Assembly (NCBI GenBank): GCA_016748015.1 | Contig: JAAOMT010000128.1 | Location: 2,441,426 to 2,505,425, forward strand | DNA length: 64,000 nucleotides | Direction: 5' to 3' | From: Geosiphon pyriformis | Lineage: Eukaryota > Glomeromycota > Glomeromycetes > Archaeosporales > Geosiphonaceae | In this document: positions 25,503 through 35,590 of the stretch, one piece after another | Layout of the letters: the number at the start of each line of letters is the position of its first letter | Numbering within the stretch: position 1 is the first letter of the stretch | Notes under the pieces: generated by a model | The model's input: only the letters and a program-made list of their open reading frames with translations | Databases searched by the model: none | Told to the model about the DNA's origin: nothing | Translations under genes and position numbers: made by a program

Positions 25503-26498
25503 TGTTACCAGATGAAATTAGAGATATTATTTAGCATAAAAATACTTTTATAATTCCTATTATTAATTAGCATATATTATCATTTCAAATTATCACTTAT
25601 TATATTAGCAAAATATCCGAAATTATTATTTAATTAATAACCCAATTTGTACATAACACAAATGTAACCTAACTGTGACAATCAATCATGCAATACCCTG
25701 AACTATATAACATTCAAAAGTTTGCTGAAATTTGTAGAAATTTGCCGAAATAATTAATAGTTCACTGAAATATCTAATAGTTTACAGAAATAACTTGTAG
25801 TTTGCTGAAATGTATCTTTAGTTCAGCAAAATTGTAGAAATAGCAAAAGTTCAAGTTCATGGAATAGTGTTATAACAAGTTGTATAAAAAAAGAGCTTCT
25901 CTCTTCAAGAAAATATATCTTACTTTAGACTTATTACTTAAAAACCATTCCTATACACACAAAAATGAAATAAATATCAAATAAATTGAAAAACCCAATT
26001 CTTAATTATTTCCCTTAAAATTAATCAATTCCTACTAACAGTTTGAAATTGAGTAGCTACCAATTTCAGTAAACTGTTAAAAACACCTTCAGGCCTGGAT
26101 CTGAAACGACTTTAACAAATCAATTTCTCATTCCTTTTTTTTTTTCTTTTTTTTTTCTTTTTTTTTTTTTTTTTTTTTTTTATCATAATTATTAGAGTAG
26201 CCTACAGACAAGAATTCCTATAGAAGAGTTAACTTTCATAGCAAAGTAACTACACATTTTAGTGAGCTTCCAGATGAGTATTTCTTGGAAAAAAGTTGAC
26301 ATTTACTACAATATAACTATACAAAGTAACTGGCACGAAATTGGCTATTCCACTATAAGCCCAGCAGTTCAAATTATAGGAGATAATTTGAAGAGATAAA
26401 TTCAGTTATCAGAGGTTCAAGCACTTTCTATAAGCATGAATTAACAGCATTACAACACTTTACAAGAGCTAAGAAGAGACCAAAAACCTCCAATAACA
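25503..26498 (+). repeat. Solo LTR, family C, inserted in copy 2 gag
   Basis: TGTTACCAGATGAAATTAGA at 25503 to AATAACA at about 26498 interrupts gag exactly between two halves of a conserved motif (NT.. and DTWYQSL). It shows an LTR-like organisation (a long T tract at about 26130-26180) but little similarity to families A and B outside the TGTTAC start. A clear 4-bp target duplication was not found at this boundary, so the right end may be off by a few bases. Confidence 0.6.
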
Positions 26499-27245
26499 CC
26501 ATTGATACATGGTATCAAAGCCTTGCTGTCAAACCCCAAAATTTTAATGGATTCAAAACTGAATTCTTGCAGTATTTTAGCAACAATAATAGTATCAACA
26601 AATTAACCAACATCTTTACAACTATTAGACAAGGAGACACTGAAGCAGTTACTACCTACTTGGGATGTTTCCATAGAAATCTACGCCAAATACAAGCCAT
26701 TTAAGCTGACTATTTCACAGTACCACAGATTTTAAATCAATTTATTAGAGGATTGTGCAATAGCATCCTACAACAAGTATGTCTAATGTATCCAGTGGAC
26801 CTTCCAACTGCAGTCACCTATGCCAGAGATTTTGAAGCAGCTAAACTAAAAGCTAATCATGCTCAAGCTGTGAATCTAGCAATGAATGGATCATCTGAAT
26901 TGGATTCCAAATTGAAGCAATTCAGTGATTCAATTAATCAGAAATTAGAGGGATACTTAGCTGACAATTGCATAATTTATCAACCTCCTTAACAGTGTAA
27001 CAATCAGGAAAATGCAAATCATTTCCAAAATCAGTCATGTCTATCGTTGTCATCTAATCAGTCATAACAGCCAGAAATGCGCATCTGTCACAACTGTGAT
27101 AAACAAGGACACATCAAAGCCAACTGCCATACTTATAGCAATCCACAATCGGGAAATCAATATAAAAACTCTGATTACCAGTTCCAGACTCCAAACCATC
27201 AACCAAATCAAGACTAATACTAACTCACTTACCTGCCTATGATGT
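26499..27245 (+). pseudogene. Copy 2 gag, rear part with CCHC knuckle
   Basis: Resumes with DTWYQSLAVKPQNFNGFKTE, then EAVTTYLGCFHRNLRQIQAI, LCNSILQQVCLMYPVDLP, ATYARDFEAAK-like residues, and the knuckle CHNCDKQGHIKANC at about 27085-27126. A few stops interrupt it (26701, 26990, 27067). It is collinear with copy 1 gag. Confidence 0.78.
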
Positions 27246-28330
27246 ACTAACCAATTTATCAACCACCAGTTTATCAAACTCCAGTTTATCAACCACAGCC
27301 ACAAGCAATTTATCAGGTGCAGTCACAAGTAATATATCAACCACAGCCACCAACAATCTATCAAACACCCACCATTCAAATACCACCAGCAAACCCAGCT
27401 CAAATGACATCAGAAAACCCAAGATTGAGGATCACCCAAAACTGGAGATTGGTGATGATTGTACATCAACCGATCTCCAGCTCTTCCCACCAACAATCAG
27501 GATCTCGTCAACAGAATTCAGACACTAGTTCCACCTAAAACCCGAATTCCCAACACTATTTAAGCCTTCTGGTGACTCCAGAAGATGCCACATTCAGCAA
27601 TCAGGGAATCGAACAACAACAACCACCTACCAATAATATCTCATCTGCTACAATCACTAAAAATGAATCTTTGGATGTCATCTTTTCATTTGAACTCGAA
27701 AAACCATCAGATATGCCATTATTCAGTGGAGCAGCACTTGAAAAGAAACTAATCACGGCCATGTACACTGATGCCAAGGTCAATGGCCACTCCATCAAAT
27801 TAATCCTTAACAGTAGTTCAGTAGGCAGCATTATCACATGACAACTTATGGATCAATTAGGTCACTAAGTTGATCATGCTGCCAGCACCAGAATTATTAC
27901 TGTGGATGGAGCCACCAAAATCCCAATTGGCAAAATTGATGACTTTCCAATTAAAGTCAATGGCATTGTAATACCCATCAAAGTTCTGGTGATGGAAGCC
28001 ATCCAATACTAAGCTTTAGTTGGTAATGACTGGCTATCCAAAACCAACACCATGCTCAATTGGATAACTCAAGAACTAGTACTCAGCCAGAATGGTCAAC
28101 ACATGTAAGTACCAGCAATGTGTGGTCACTTCAAAGCTACCAATACCACAGCACCACTAATTGACTTTGAAGAAAAAAACCAAAACCCATCTGGGAAGCA
28201 TACCAAGTCTTGTGGGCCAATATTGATCACAATGAACTGCTGCCAATACTCTTATGGGATAATAACAGAAAGAGTAAACAAAGAAAAGAACCTACCTGGG
28301 AGACAGATAATCTGACCTGAACTGATCACG
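27246..28330 (+). pseudogene. Copy 2 aspartic protease region
   Basis: A Gln/Pro-rich linker with repeated YQPP/YQTP units (27246-27400) leads to LFSGAALEKKLITAMYTDAK and LILNSSSVGSIIT at about 27780-27840. The catalytic Asp codon is now Asn (GAT or GAC to AAC), so this protease is dead. Stops occur at 27838 and 27868. It ends in a charged linker at about 28330, after which the element jumps to the end of integrase: the Cys-rich domain, dUTPase, RT, RNase H and most of integrase are missing. Confidence 0.7.
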
Positions 28331-28680
28331 ACAAAAGCAAACCAATAACAAGCTGAATATGGAAGGAAGAGAACACAAAGAGAAAAGAAAAAGAAAAGAA
28401 AGAAGAAGTAACCACCACCACTCATAACCCCTACACCTACACTATAGACCCAAAGTGGGACAGTCCATTCCACATACATGAAGTGTTAGGAAATGGAGCT
28501 TACAAATTACGATTGGAAGACAGAATTTTAAAGAAAGTAGCACATAGAAATCAGTTAAAAATTTATCATGTAAAACAGAAATCATAGTCATCAGTATCTC
28601 AACTAGAAACACAAATTTCATTAATCAGACCAGAAGATATACCACAAAATTTGGAACCAATCATCATTATTGAAACATAG
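28331..28680 (+). pseudogene. Copy 2 integrase C-terminal remnant
   Basis: About 28445-28570 encodes DSPFHIHEVLGNGAYKLRLE followed by HRNQLKIYH, the GPY/F-like end of a Ty3-type integrase, and parallels 43090-43215. The bases between the protease linker and this remnant (28331-28440) are a Lys/Glu-rich low-complexity junction where the deletion lies. Stops at 28588 and 28678. Confidence 0.65.
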
Positions 28681-29509
28681 ACAATGGGCAGCAAATTAAA
28701 TTGGGAAATTCAAATATATATAGCATCCAAAAAGCAGCAAGAAACAATAGAAATTTCAACATGGACCTTTCAGATCAAATTTTAAAATTATCTAAACAAT
28801 TATTTGAAACAATTCAAAAATTGACATCTCAAATAGAAATAACAATTGATAAAAAAAAGATATGATACAAAGATAAGAGCAGGAGAGGAGAAGATGAGAG
28901 TTCAATTAGAACTAAATGTTTCCTCCCCTACCCACTACCCGAAAGGCAATGTGGAAGAAAAAATTGCCTTTGGGTGGGAGGTGGACAAGAAAGAGGCAAA
29001 GAATGAGAAAAAAGTTACAAAAGAAGATACTTGGTCCCCGAGCTTGAAAAAATAAAAGAAGCTTTAGCTCGTGAGACCAAACTCTCTGAAACAGGGGAGT
29101 GGACACCTGACAATGCCCAGGAATGGAAAGAAAGACTTCTTCCAGCTTATTGGTTCTACAAAATTGGAGAACAGCTTGACTTAAAAACACCATACAAAGA
29201 CCTTAGCCAGAAAATGTTCAACAAAGAAGCAATACAACAAGTAGAAAAATTCATAGAGAAAAACAACTTGACCCTACATTACAAAGCAGCATATTGACTA
29301 TATGCCACCTTCCAACATTGCCCAAACATACTACTAAATGGATCTATGAAAACCATAATGGTTAACAGCATAGGACGAATAACCAATCAACAGTTCAAAA
29401 ACTTACAAAAGACAATACTCAAGGCAACAATCGAACATTACATAAACAAAACCACAATAACAGATACATACGGTTTCGCAGAAGCTCAATTTTAAAAAAA
29501 GAGGGATAA
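28681..29509 (+). pseudogene. ORF3 downstream of integrase (copy 2) and polypurine tract
   Basis: Unrecognised coding region between the integrase end and the LTR. The best-preserved part (29031-29295) contains LPAYWFYKIGEQLDLKTPYK, then QQVEKFIEKNNLTLHYKAA, and further frames to 29490. A homologous, more broken copy lies at 43340-44022 (LEHFVGKNNLSTQAQAIY), in the same place relative to integrase and LTR, so this is a regular third ORF. It is predicted helical and charged, with no signal peptide or membrane segment that would suggest an envelope. The purine run AAAAAAAGAGGGATAA directly precedes the LTR start at 29510. Confidence 0.55.
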
Positions 29510-30151
29510 TGTTACCTGAGTAGAAAAACCAATCCAAAGTTATGAAGAAATGTGACCAAAATGTGACATAACACAGAATAATGCGCAATAACATTGGATA
29601 ATACGTTATAATGTAGAATAATGTGTTATAATACAGGATAACACAAAATAGTGTGCAATAACATAGGATAATGTGTTATAACGCAGGATAACACAGAATA
29701 ACATGTAATAATATCAAATAATGTGTTATAACATAAGATAACTAGTGATAATGTAGAAAAACAAAGCAATAACAGAAACAACAAAGCAATAGTTAGCAAT
29801 AACGAGACAATTGAAAGCAATCCTGTAAAACCAAAAGAATGTATAAAAGCAAGTAGTTGTAGAAGTGAAAAAAGACAGACAAGACAGATACGAACCTTTA
29901 GACCAAAATTAAAAATATTCATACCTTTTCATCCTTTATTATCTTCTCTATTTCATCTCCTGAAATAAACCAATTATTAAAAGAAATCAGAATCATGAAT
30001 TCATGTTTTCAAACTTCGTGGAATTTATGTGAATTAACCCTTGTCTCATACCTCCATTCTAGAACAGATGCTCTTAGCATAACTGCCTTGAACCTATTAA
30101 CAATTTGGACCAATCACTCTTGATCACGGTGATTGACGATACTAATTTATC

Positions 30152-30213
<62 letters not shown>

Positions 30214-30618
30214 CTTTTTTTGTCCTATTTTTGTGGAGTGGCAACATGGTAAAATTGACTGTCTGGGAATAGACTTCGTAATAGCCTGGTAAAAAAGGGA
30301 AGCTCTCCCTAAATTTTGGATATTAACATTATCTTGTTAGCTTACCAGAAGGGCAAAAAGACAATGCCAGACCCTAATGACTGCACTCATTAGCTCAGAG
30401 AAAAAAGCTCACATTTACAAAAAACATTACAATCGATGAAAGACAAACTCTGTGTCTTATAACCAAAGAACTCAACAGGTAAAATTCACATCCAGGAATA
30501 GACTTTCAGAGACTGATAATCAAGACTAAGCCAACAGAATTACGCAGAAGACGTATCATCAATAATTGAGAGTGCCAAACATTACCATTTCCCATACCCA
30601 CCAAGTTTATCTGTAACA
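29510..30618 (+). repeat. LTR, family B, copy B1 (plus orientation)
   Basis: Starts TGTTACCTGAGTAGAAAAAC and ends TTTATCTGTAACA (1109 bp). It holds a run of imperfect ATAATGTGTTATAAC-like units (29560-29760), a TATA-like GTATAAAAGCAAG at about 29840, and a T tract of more than 50 bases (30161-30213). Its right end abuts a minus-strand RT fragment, not a plus-strand gag, which is explained by the inversion described in the findings. Confidence 0.85.
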
Positions 30619-31185
30619 TTGTTGTAGTCTTTCGAACACTTGTTGGAAATGATGTAGATAATCATCAAATGTTTTTGAGAACACATTGGTGTCATTCAAG
30701 TATACAACTACTGATTTCCACAATAAGCTAGTATACACAATTTTCATTAGCCATTGGAATGTAGCTGAAGCATTGGTTAAGCCGAATGGCATAACTTCAA
30801 ACTCAAAGTTTCCCTCTCTTGTGGTGAACGCTGTTTTTTCTTTGTCAGCTGAATTTATGGCTATTTGCCAGTAACCACTATCCAAGTCTAATATTAAGAA
30901 CTATTTGTTTTCACCAAAAGTGTCAAATAGTTCTTGTATCTGTGGAGTTAAATAGCTGTCTCCACGAGTTACACTATTGAGTTTCTTGTAGTCTACACAA
31001 AATCAGATTTTTCCATTTTTCTTACAGATGAATACTACTGGTGATGACCATAGGCTCATTGAAAGCTGAATTAACTTGTTGTTAAGCATTCAGTTGATTT
31101 TTTGACGGATGATTTCATGACTGGTTAGTGGTATCTTGTATGCTCACTGTTTAATTGGCATTGTATCTCTAATCTTAATCTGATG
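30619..31185 (-). pseudogene. Segment X reverse transcriptase, front half
   Basis: RT fingers and palm of a Ty3/Gypsy-type polymerase: LWSSPVVFICKKNGKI, FCVDYKKLNSVT, LDLDSGYWQIAI, TAFTTREGNFEFEVMPFGLT, and the catalytic box as YLNDTNVF, where family members have Tyr-Leu-Asp-Asp; the first Asp codon is changed by G-to-A. It ends at FERLQQ exactly at the LTR B1 terminus. The missing rear half (AELKLNATKYFFGKTELKFL) begins on the plus strand at 41174, next to LTR B2. Confidence 0.8.
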
Positions 31186-32163
31186 CTAGATAATATCAGT
31201 TCTGCCAAATTCATTTTTACTGGCAAAGATGTTATTGAAATTATTGAGTAATATCTTTAATTGCATTTGTTGAAGTGGGTCTAGATTTCTTATGTTCATC
31301 TGTTCCAATTGTTCTAACTGTAACAGATAACATTCATTTCGTTCATAGATGGTTTGTGATGTAATGTTCACATATCCACAAAGCTGTGGAAAATCTGAAA
31401 TGCTGCTTGGTGCTTGATCTTCAATTTCCATGATTAAATATCTGAGAGTGGTTCCTTCCAGTATCTTTACAATATTTCCAGTGTTGTTGTAGATGAGAAT
31501 TTTGATATGATTATGGCTCTTGGCTGGTATGTGTAAATTGATAAGTTCAATTTCTCCTAATTTACAAAGGGTTGCTTCTGCTTCAAAAATTTGTTCTTGT
31601 TTCTTTTCTCTCCTTTCTATTGCTAACATGTATCGGCTATATGGTGGAATGGAAATTGTTTGACCAGTTGAGATAATTTCTCCTTGGCCAATAATTTTTT
31701 CCTCCACCATATTGACTGATATATTTATTCTATCTGTTGATCCAAATCTCTGTATCCCTCTTGCTGTTATCCTTAATTCTTCTCTATTTCTCATTAACAC
31801 TAACTGAGCTATTTTAACCAGAAGCAGAAATATTGTCTGTGCTATCCTTTCATTTGGCTCTATAACATAGGCCTTTTCTGAGTCATTTTGTAGTATAGCA
31901 ATGATATTTCCTATATATTCTGCATCAATTATTCTTTCTCTGATGTTTATTCCTCTTTTTGCTAAACTACTCTTCAAAACTAGTTGAACCATTGTTGTTG
32001 CTGAAATTTCCAAGACTATTTTGAGATCTATGTAAGTGTGTGAATGTGGTTCCAATTTAATGGCATCTTTTCCTAAATATTTCAGATCAAATCCAGCATT
32101 AGTATTGTGTGTGCATTCTGGCATGATACCTTCATTATTATTGCTGAACCATTTTAGTTTCAA
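31186..32163 (-). pseudogene. dUTPase domain plus pre-RT linker (segment X)
   Basis: An open frame of 325 codons within the pol region. All five trimeric dUTPase motifs can be read: 1, NTNAGFDL (residues 20-27); 2, KSSLAKRGI (64-72); 3, RIIDAEYIGNI (77-87), keeping the catalytic Asp80 and the sugar-stacking Tyr83; 4, ERIAQTIF (105-112); 5, ARGIQRFGSTD (134-144). The family enzyme converts dUTP to dUMP and would limit uracil incorporation during reverse transcription. Residues 145-325 form a linker into RT, ending DPLQQMQLKILLNNFNNIFA and EFGRTDI, typical of the pre-RT region. It is uninterrupted here although its surroundings are broken. In motif 5 the usual second Gly is Arg, so activity is doubtful. 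It is part of a polyprotein, not a stand-alone gene. Confidence 0.85.
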
Positions 32164-33052
32164 TTCTCTGGTGAGGTCAGGAATTGTGATATATTATTCA
32201 TATTTTAAATCAGAGTTTGAATCTGAGTTGGAATCGTCATCATCATTATTGTCATATTGGACGGGACTAGAACTGGTGTTTTTGTTATTATCATTGTCAG
32301 AGTTTAAATCGGGATTGAACAGTAATTCTGATTCCAATGTGCAGCTGCTGATTGGTTTTTCCTCTTCTGGGATTGTGTAGATCATGCATGGTGGTAGATT
32401 GTAGATGAGATCACACTCATTACAATACTCAAAGTCACTGGGAATTAAACAATGACAACACAGTCTTGTATTTAATTGTTCTAGCCATTGCTCTTGCTCT
32501 TCCCTAGTGGGAGCTAATTCTTGGTAGTATTTGTGAAATTGTTCTGAATCTAGAAGGTTTATGACTGGTTCTGAGTTCCAATCAAGTTCTATAGGTTCTG
32601 GTGGATTGTTTTTAACTGTCCTGATTTCTTCTGATAACGTGCCTTCAATTTTGGTAAGTGCCATTTGCCATATTTTGTCATCGTTGTATGGGCAACTGTC
32701 TAATTGATGCACAATCCTTTTCCAAGCAGCTTCAATTGGTGTCTCTTTCTTAATCCAGTCACTAATAAGAATTGTGTATTGGCATGATTTATCGCATGTT
32801 TCTTCTCTCCCAGGAATGTCGTTTCACATTCTTTTATCGAAGAGAGTTTCTCCACAAGCTAAACATAGTGTATTATCCCATTTTCCCACTCGTTTTGGTT
32901 TTCCAAAGTGTTCAATGAGGCATGCACAGCAATAGAACTTAATTGTCGTCTGGTATTCCTCATTATTGTCACAGCATATGCCCATTGATGACAATTTCTT
33001 ACTGCAATCAGTGCATATTAGCTTTGGACGACAATAAGTGGATTGTTGTAGT
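32164..33052 (-). pseudogene. Cys-rich putative zinc domain (segment X)
   Basis: Read right to left: YCRPKLICTDCSKKLSSMG, CCDNNEEY, FYCCACLIEHFGKPKRVGKW, CLACGETLFD, stop at about 32821 (a Trp position in relatives), NDIPGREETCDKSCQYTILI, then a 172-codon open frame (32712-32194) with LCCHCLIPSDFEYCNECDLI and a Ser/Asp/Asn-rich acidic tail running into the dUTPase. At least four CxxC-type pairs suggest two or more zinc ribbons or treble clefs. No named domain was recognised. It lies between protease and dUTPase in every copy that retains the region. The 33052 end is a recombination joint with integrase of copy Y. Confidence 0.68.
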
Positions 33053-34150
33053 AAAACTTTTCACTCCACTGTTTCTCAGCTTTTGTATAATGTAACAGTA
33101 CTTGGTCTCTAATTTTGAATTCCATTAGTTGTTCTGATAGGTGTTTATCATGTCTTTCTTTTTGTCATTCTTGAGTGTGACTAATATTGTCAGCTGCTGT
33201 TCTTCGATTGTTTTCCAATGTTTCCATTAGCTGGTATGTTCTTTGGTGTAAGGTAGCCTCAAAATTCTCTTCATTGATTGTTTCTGTTGAATATGATGGT
33301 ATCACTCGTTCAATTGGTAATGTAGCTTTTTTTCCATAGACTAGTTCAAACAGTGTGAACTGAGTTGTATTTTGTTTCAATGTTCAGTATGCAAAGAGTA
33401 CAGAAGGTATGAATAAGTCTCATTCTTGTCTGTTTTTATAACTTATTTTTGCTAGTGCTTCACACAGTGTTCTGTTAAATTGTTCTACCAGTCTGTTCGT
33501 TTGTGGGTGGTATGGTGACAATAAGGGTTTTTTTATTCCAAACCATTGGCTTAGTTCAGTCAGCGTATTATTAACAAAGTGTGTTTCCTAATCAGATAAT
33601 AATTCTTTTGGACATCCATGTTGGCAAATTAGGTCTTAATGCACAAATTTGGTGACTGTTTTGGCATTGGCCACTTGGATTGCTCTGGCTTCTGGCCATT
33701 TTGTAAGATAGTCTATGGCTACAACGATATAGCGATTTCCTTGGGATGTAATTGAAAAAGGTCCAACCAAATCAATCCTAATTCTATCAAATGGATTTCC
33801 AACTGGAATGGGTCGAAATGGTTCTGTTGATCTTGCTCCTCCTCTTCGCTGACATGTGTCACAATTGAGCACATATTCGAAAATGTCTTTGTACATCATT
33901 GATCAATAGTATAAGTTTAGTGTTCTTTCGAGGGTAGCGTCTTTGTTAAAGTGTCTTGCAGTCAGATTTGAGTGCACGCTATATAGTATAGTTTCTCTTT
34001 TACTGTCCTTGATTAGTCATTGTGAATTGGAGTGGTTTCAGTGTTCTCATCGATATAGTTGGTTGTCTTGAATAAAATAATTTCGGGCTTGTTTTCATAT
34101 GGTACTCTGTTTTTGTTGAGATAATATCTCCTTGAAATGTAGTGTCAATA
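33053..34150 (-). pseudogene. Copy Y integrase (broken)
   Basis: Retroviral-type integrase that would insert the cDNA. Visible: the zinc-binding end CDTCQRRGGARSTEPFRPIP, catalytic-core strands with RIDLVGPFSITSQGNRYIVV (first Asp), LLSDQETHFVNN (second Asp), and RLVEQFNRTL (Glu), so the DDE residues survive. It continues into the C-terminal region (VLLHYTKAEKQWSEKF) and is cut at about 33053, where the Cys-rich domain of segment X begins. Stops occur at 33638 and in the HHCC region upstream (33900-34150). Confidence 0.8.
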
Positions 34151-34640
34151 GGTACTGATGTAGTCATTGATAAGTAAGTGTGTCCATGGGTCTGGGATTA
34201 GATTTGTGGCATCCTCAACAAACTATTGACATTGGTGTTCTTGGATCCTTCCTTGTAATGAACTTTGAGTGGGAATTGTTGCAGATAAGTACTCCATCTT
34301 ACATATTTTCCTTCTAGTTGTGGATTGTTGAGTAACCAAATAAGTCCTTTGTGGTCAGTATATAGATCAAATGGTTGACTGAGGTAATGTTTCCAAGTCT
34401 GTATGGCCCAATAAATGGTAAGACATTCTAGATCTGTTGTGCTGTAATTCTTTTCTGCTGAGCTAGTGCTGCAACTAGTGTAGGCAACTGGATGTTCTCT
34501 ATTGTCTGGTCCTATCTGTGATAAGACTGCTCCTAGAGCATTTTTCAAGATGTCCATAGTGACAATAAACCATTTAGTGAAATCTGGGTAAATCAGGATT
34601 GGGAATGTGATCAATCGCTGCTTGAGATAGTCGAATGCTT
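34151..34640 (-). pseudogene. Copy Y RNase H
   Basis: RNase H connected to RT, removing RNA from the hybrid. The frame 34614-34198 reads ALGAVLSQIGPDNREHPVAY, SAEKNYSTTDLECLTIYWAI, YTDHKGLIWLLNNPQLEGKY and KVHYKEGSKNTNVNSLLRMP (canonical NVxADxLSR region altered to NVNSL). The first catalytic Asp position is shifted or lost (VTMDILKNALG), but Glu (TDLECL) and Asp (YTDHK) remain. Confidence 0.78.
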
Positions 34641-35590
34641 TCTGTTGATCTTCCTTCTACAAGTACAGTACGTATTTGGACAACAATTGATGGAGTGGTT
34701 TTGCAATGTTCGAGAAACCTTTGACAAATCGACAATAATATCCTGCTAATCCTAGAAATCCTTGTAATTCTCTGAGATTGATTGGGGCTGGAAAATTCTT
34801 GACTTTTTGTACTTTATCTGGATCAGGTTTAACTCTGTCCTTGCCGATTACATGTCCTAGGAATTTTAACTCGGTTTTTCCAAAGAAGCACTTCTCGGGA
34901 TTGAGTTTCAATTCAGCACTATGAAGGCGTTTGAAGACTTGTTGTAGGTGGAGCAGATGGTCTTCAAATGTTTTGGAGAACATGTTTGTGTTGTTTAGGT
35001 AGACTACTATTGATTTCCAAAGGATTCCTTTGTATACTACATCCATCAGGCGTTGAAACATGGCAGGAGCATTACAAAATCCAAAAGGCATTATGTTAAA
35101 CTCAAAGTTTCCGTCTCGAGTGGTAAATGCTGTTTTTTCTTTGTCTTTGGGGTCCATTTCAACTTGCCAATAACCACTTGCTAAATCTAATGACGAGAAC
35201 CATTTCTTTTTCCCTAGATTGTCTAGAATTTCCTGGATAAAAGGAGTGAGATAATTATCTCCTTGTGTAATATTATTTAGTTTTCGATAATCTACACAGA
35301 ATTGCACTTTTCCATTTTTCTTGGTGACCAAGACTACTGGCAAGGACCAAGGGCTTAATGATTCTTTGATTAGGCTGTTATCAAGCATCTGTTGTATTTC
35401 TTGTTTAATTAGGTTATCACCAGATGGGGGTATGCGGTAAGCTTGTTGCTTAATTGGTTGAGCGTCTCTCGTATCAATCTAATGCTTCACAATGTTGGTG
35501 TGTTTGAACTCATTTTCACTGGCAAAGACATTGGCATACTGATTCAGAAGGACTTTGAGTTGCATTTGTTACAGGGTACTTAAATTTCCT
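34641..35590 (-). pseudogene. Copy Y reverse transcriptase
   Basis: A nearly open RT frame (35388-34657): LPVVLVTKKNGKVQFCVDYR, SLDLASGYWQVEMDPKDKEK, FNIMPFGFCNAPAMFQRLMD, then YLNNTNMFSKTFEDH. The catalytic YxDD motif is YLNN, so both metal-binding Asp codons read Asn, and G-to-A at each GAC/GAT explains it. The rear half continues through LKLNPEKCFFGKTELKFLGH to LRELQGFLGLAGYYCRFVKG. The upstream part (35389-35590) includes the EFKHTNIVKH-like pre-RT segment with stops. Inactive. Confidence 0.85.

Noticed and set aside
26130-26180. T tract as a LINE poly-A tail on the minus strand
   Set aside because: It sits mid-way in the family C LTR, in the same relative place as T tracts in families A and B, with no LINE sequence beside it.
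28681-29509. ORF3 as a retroviral envelope
   Set aside because: No signal peptide, no transmembrane segment and no Cys-rich ectodomain could be seen in either copy.
29626-29922. Minus-strand 98-codon Leu-rich frame (repeated at 40861-41055 and 53861-54046)
   Set aside because: It recurs because it lies in family B LTR repeats; it is antisense to the ATAATGTGTTATAAC units and has no independent support.
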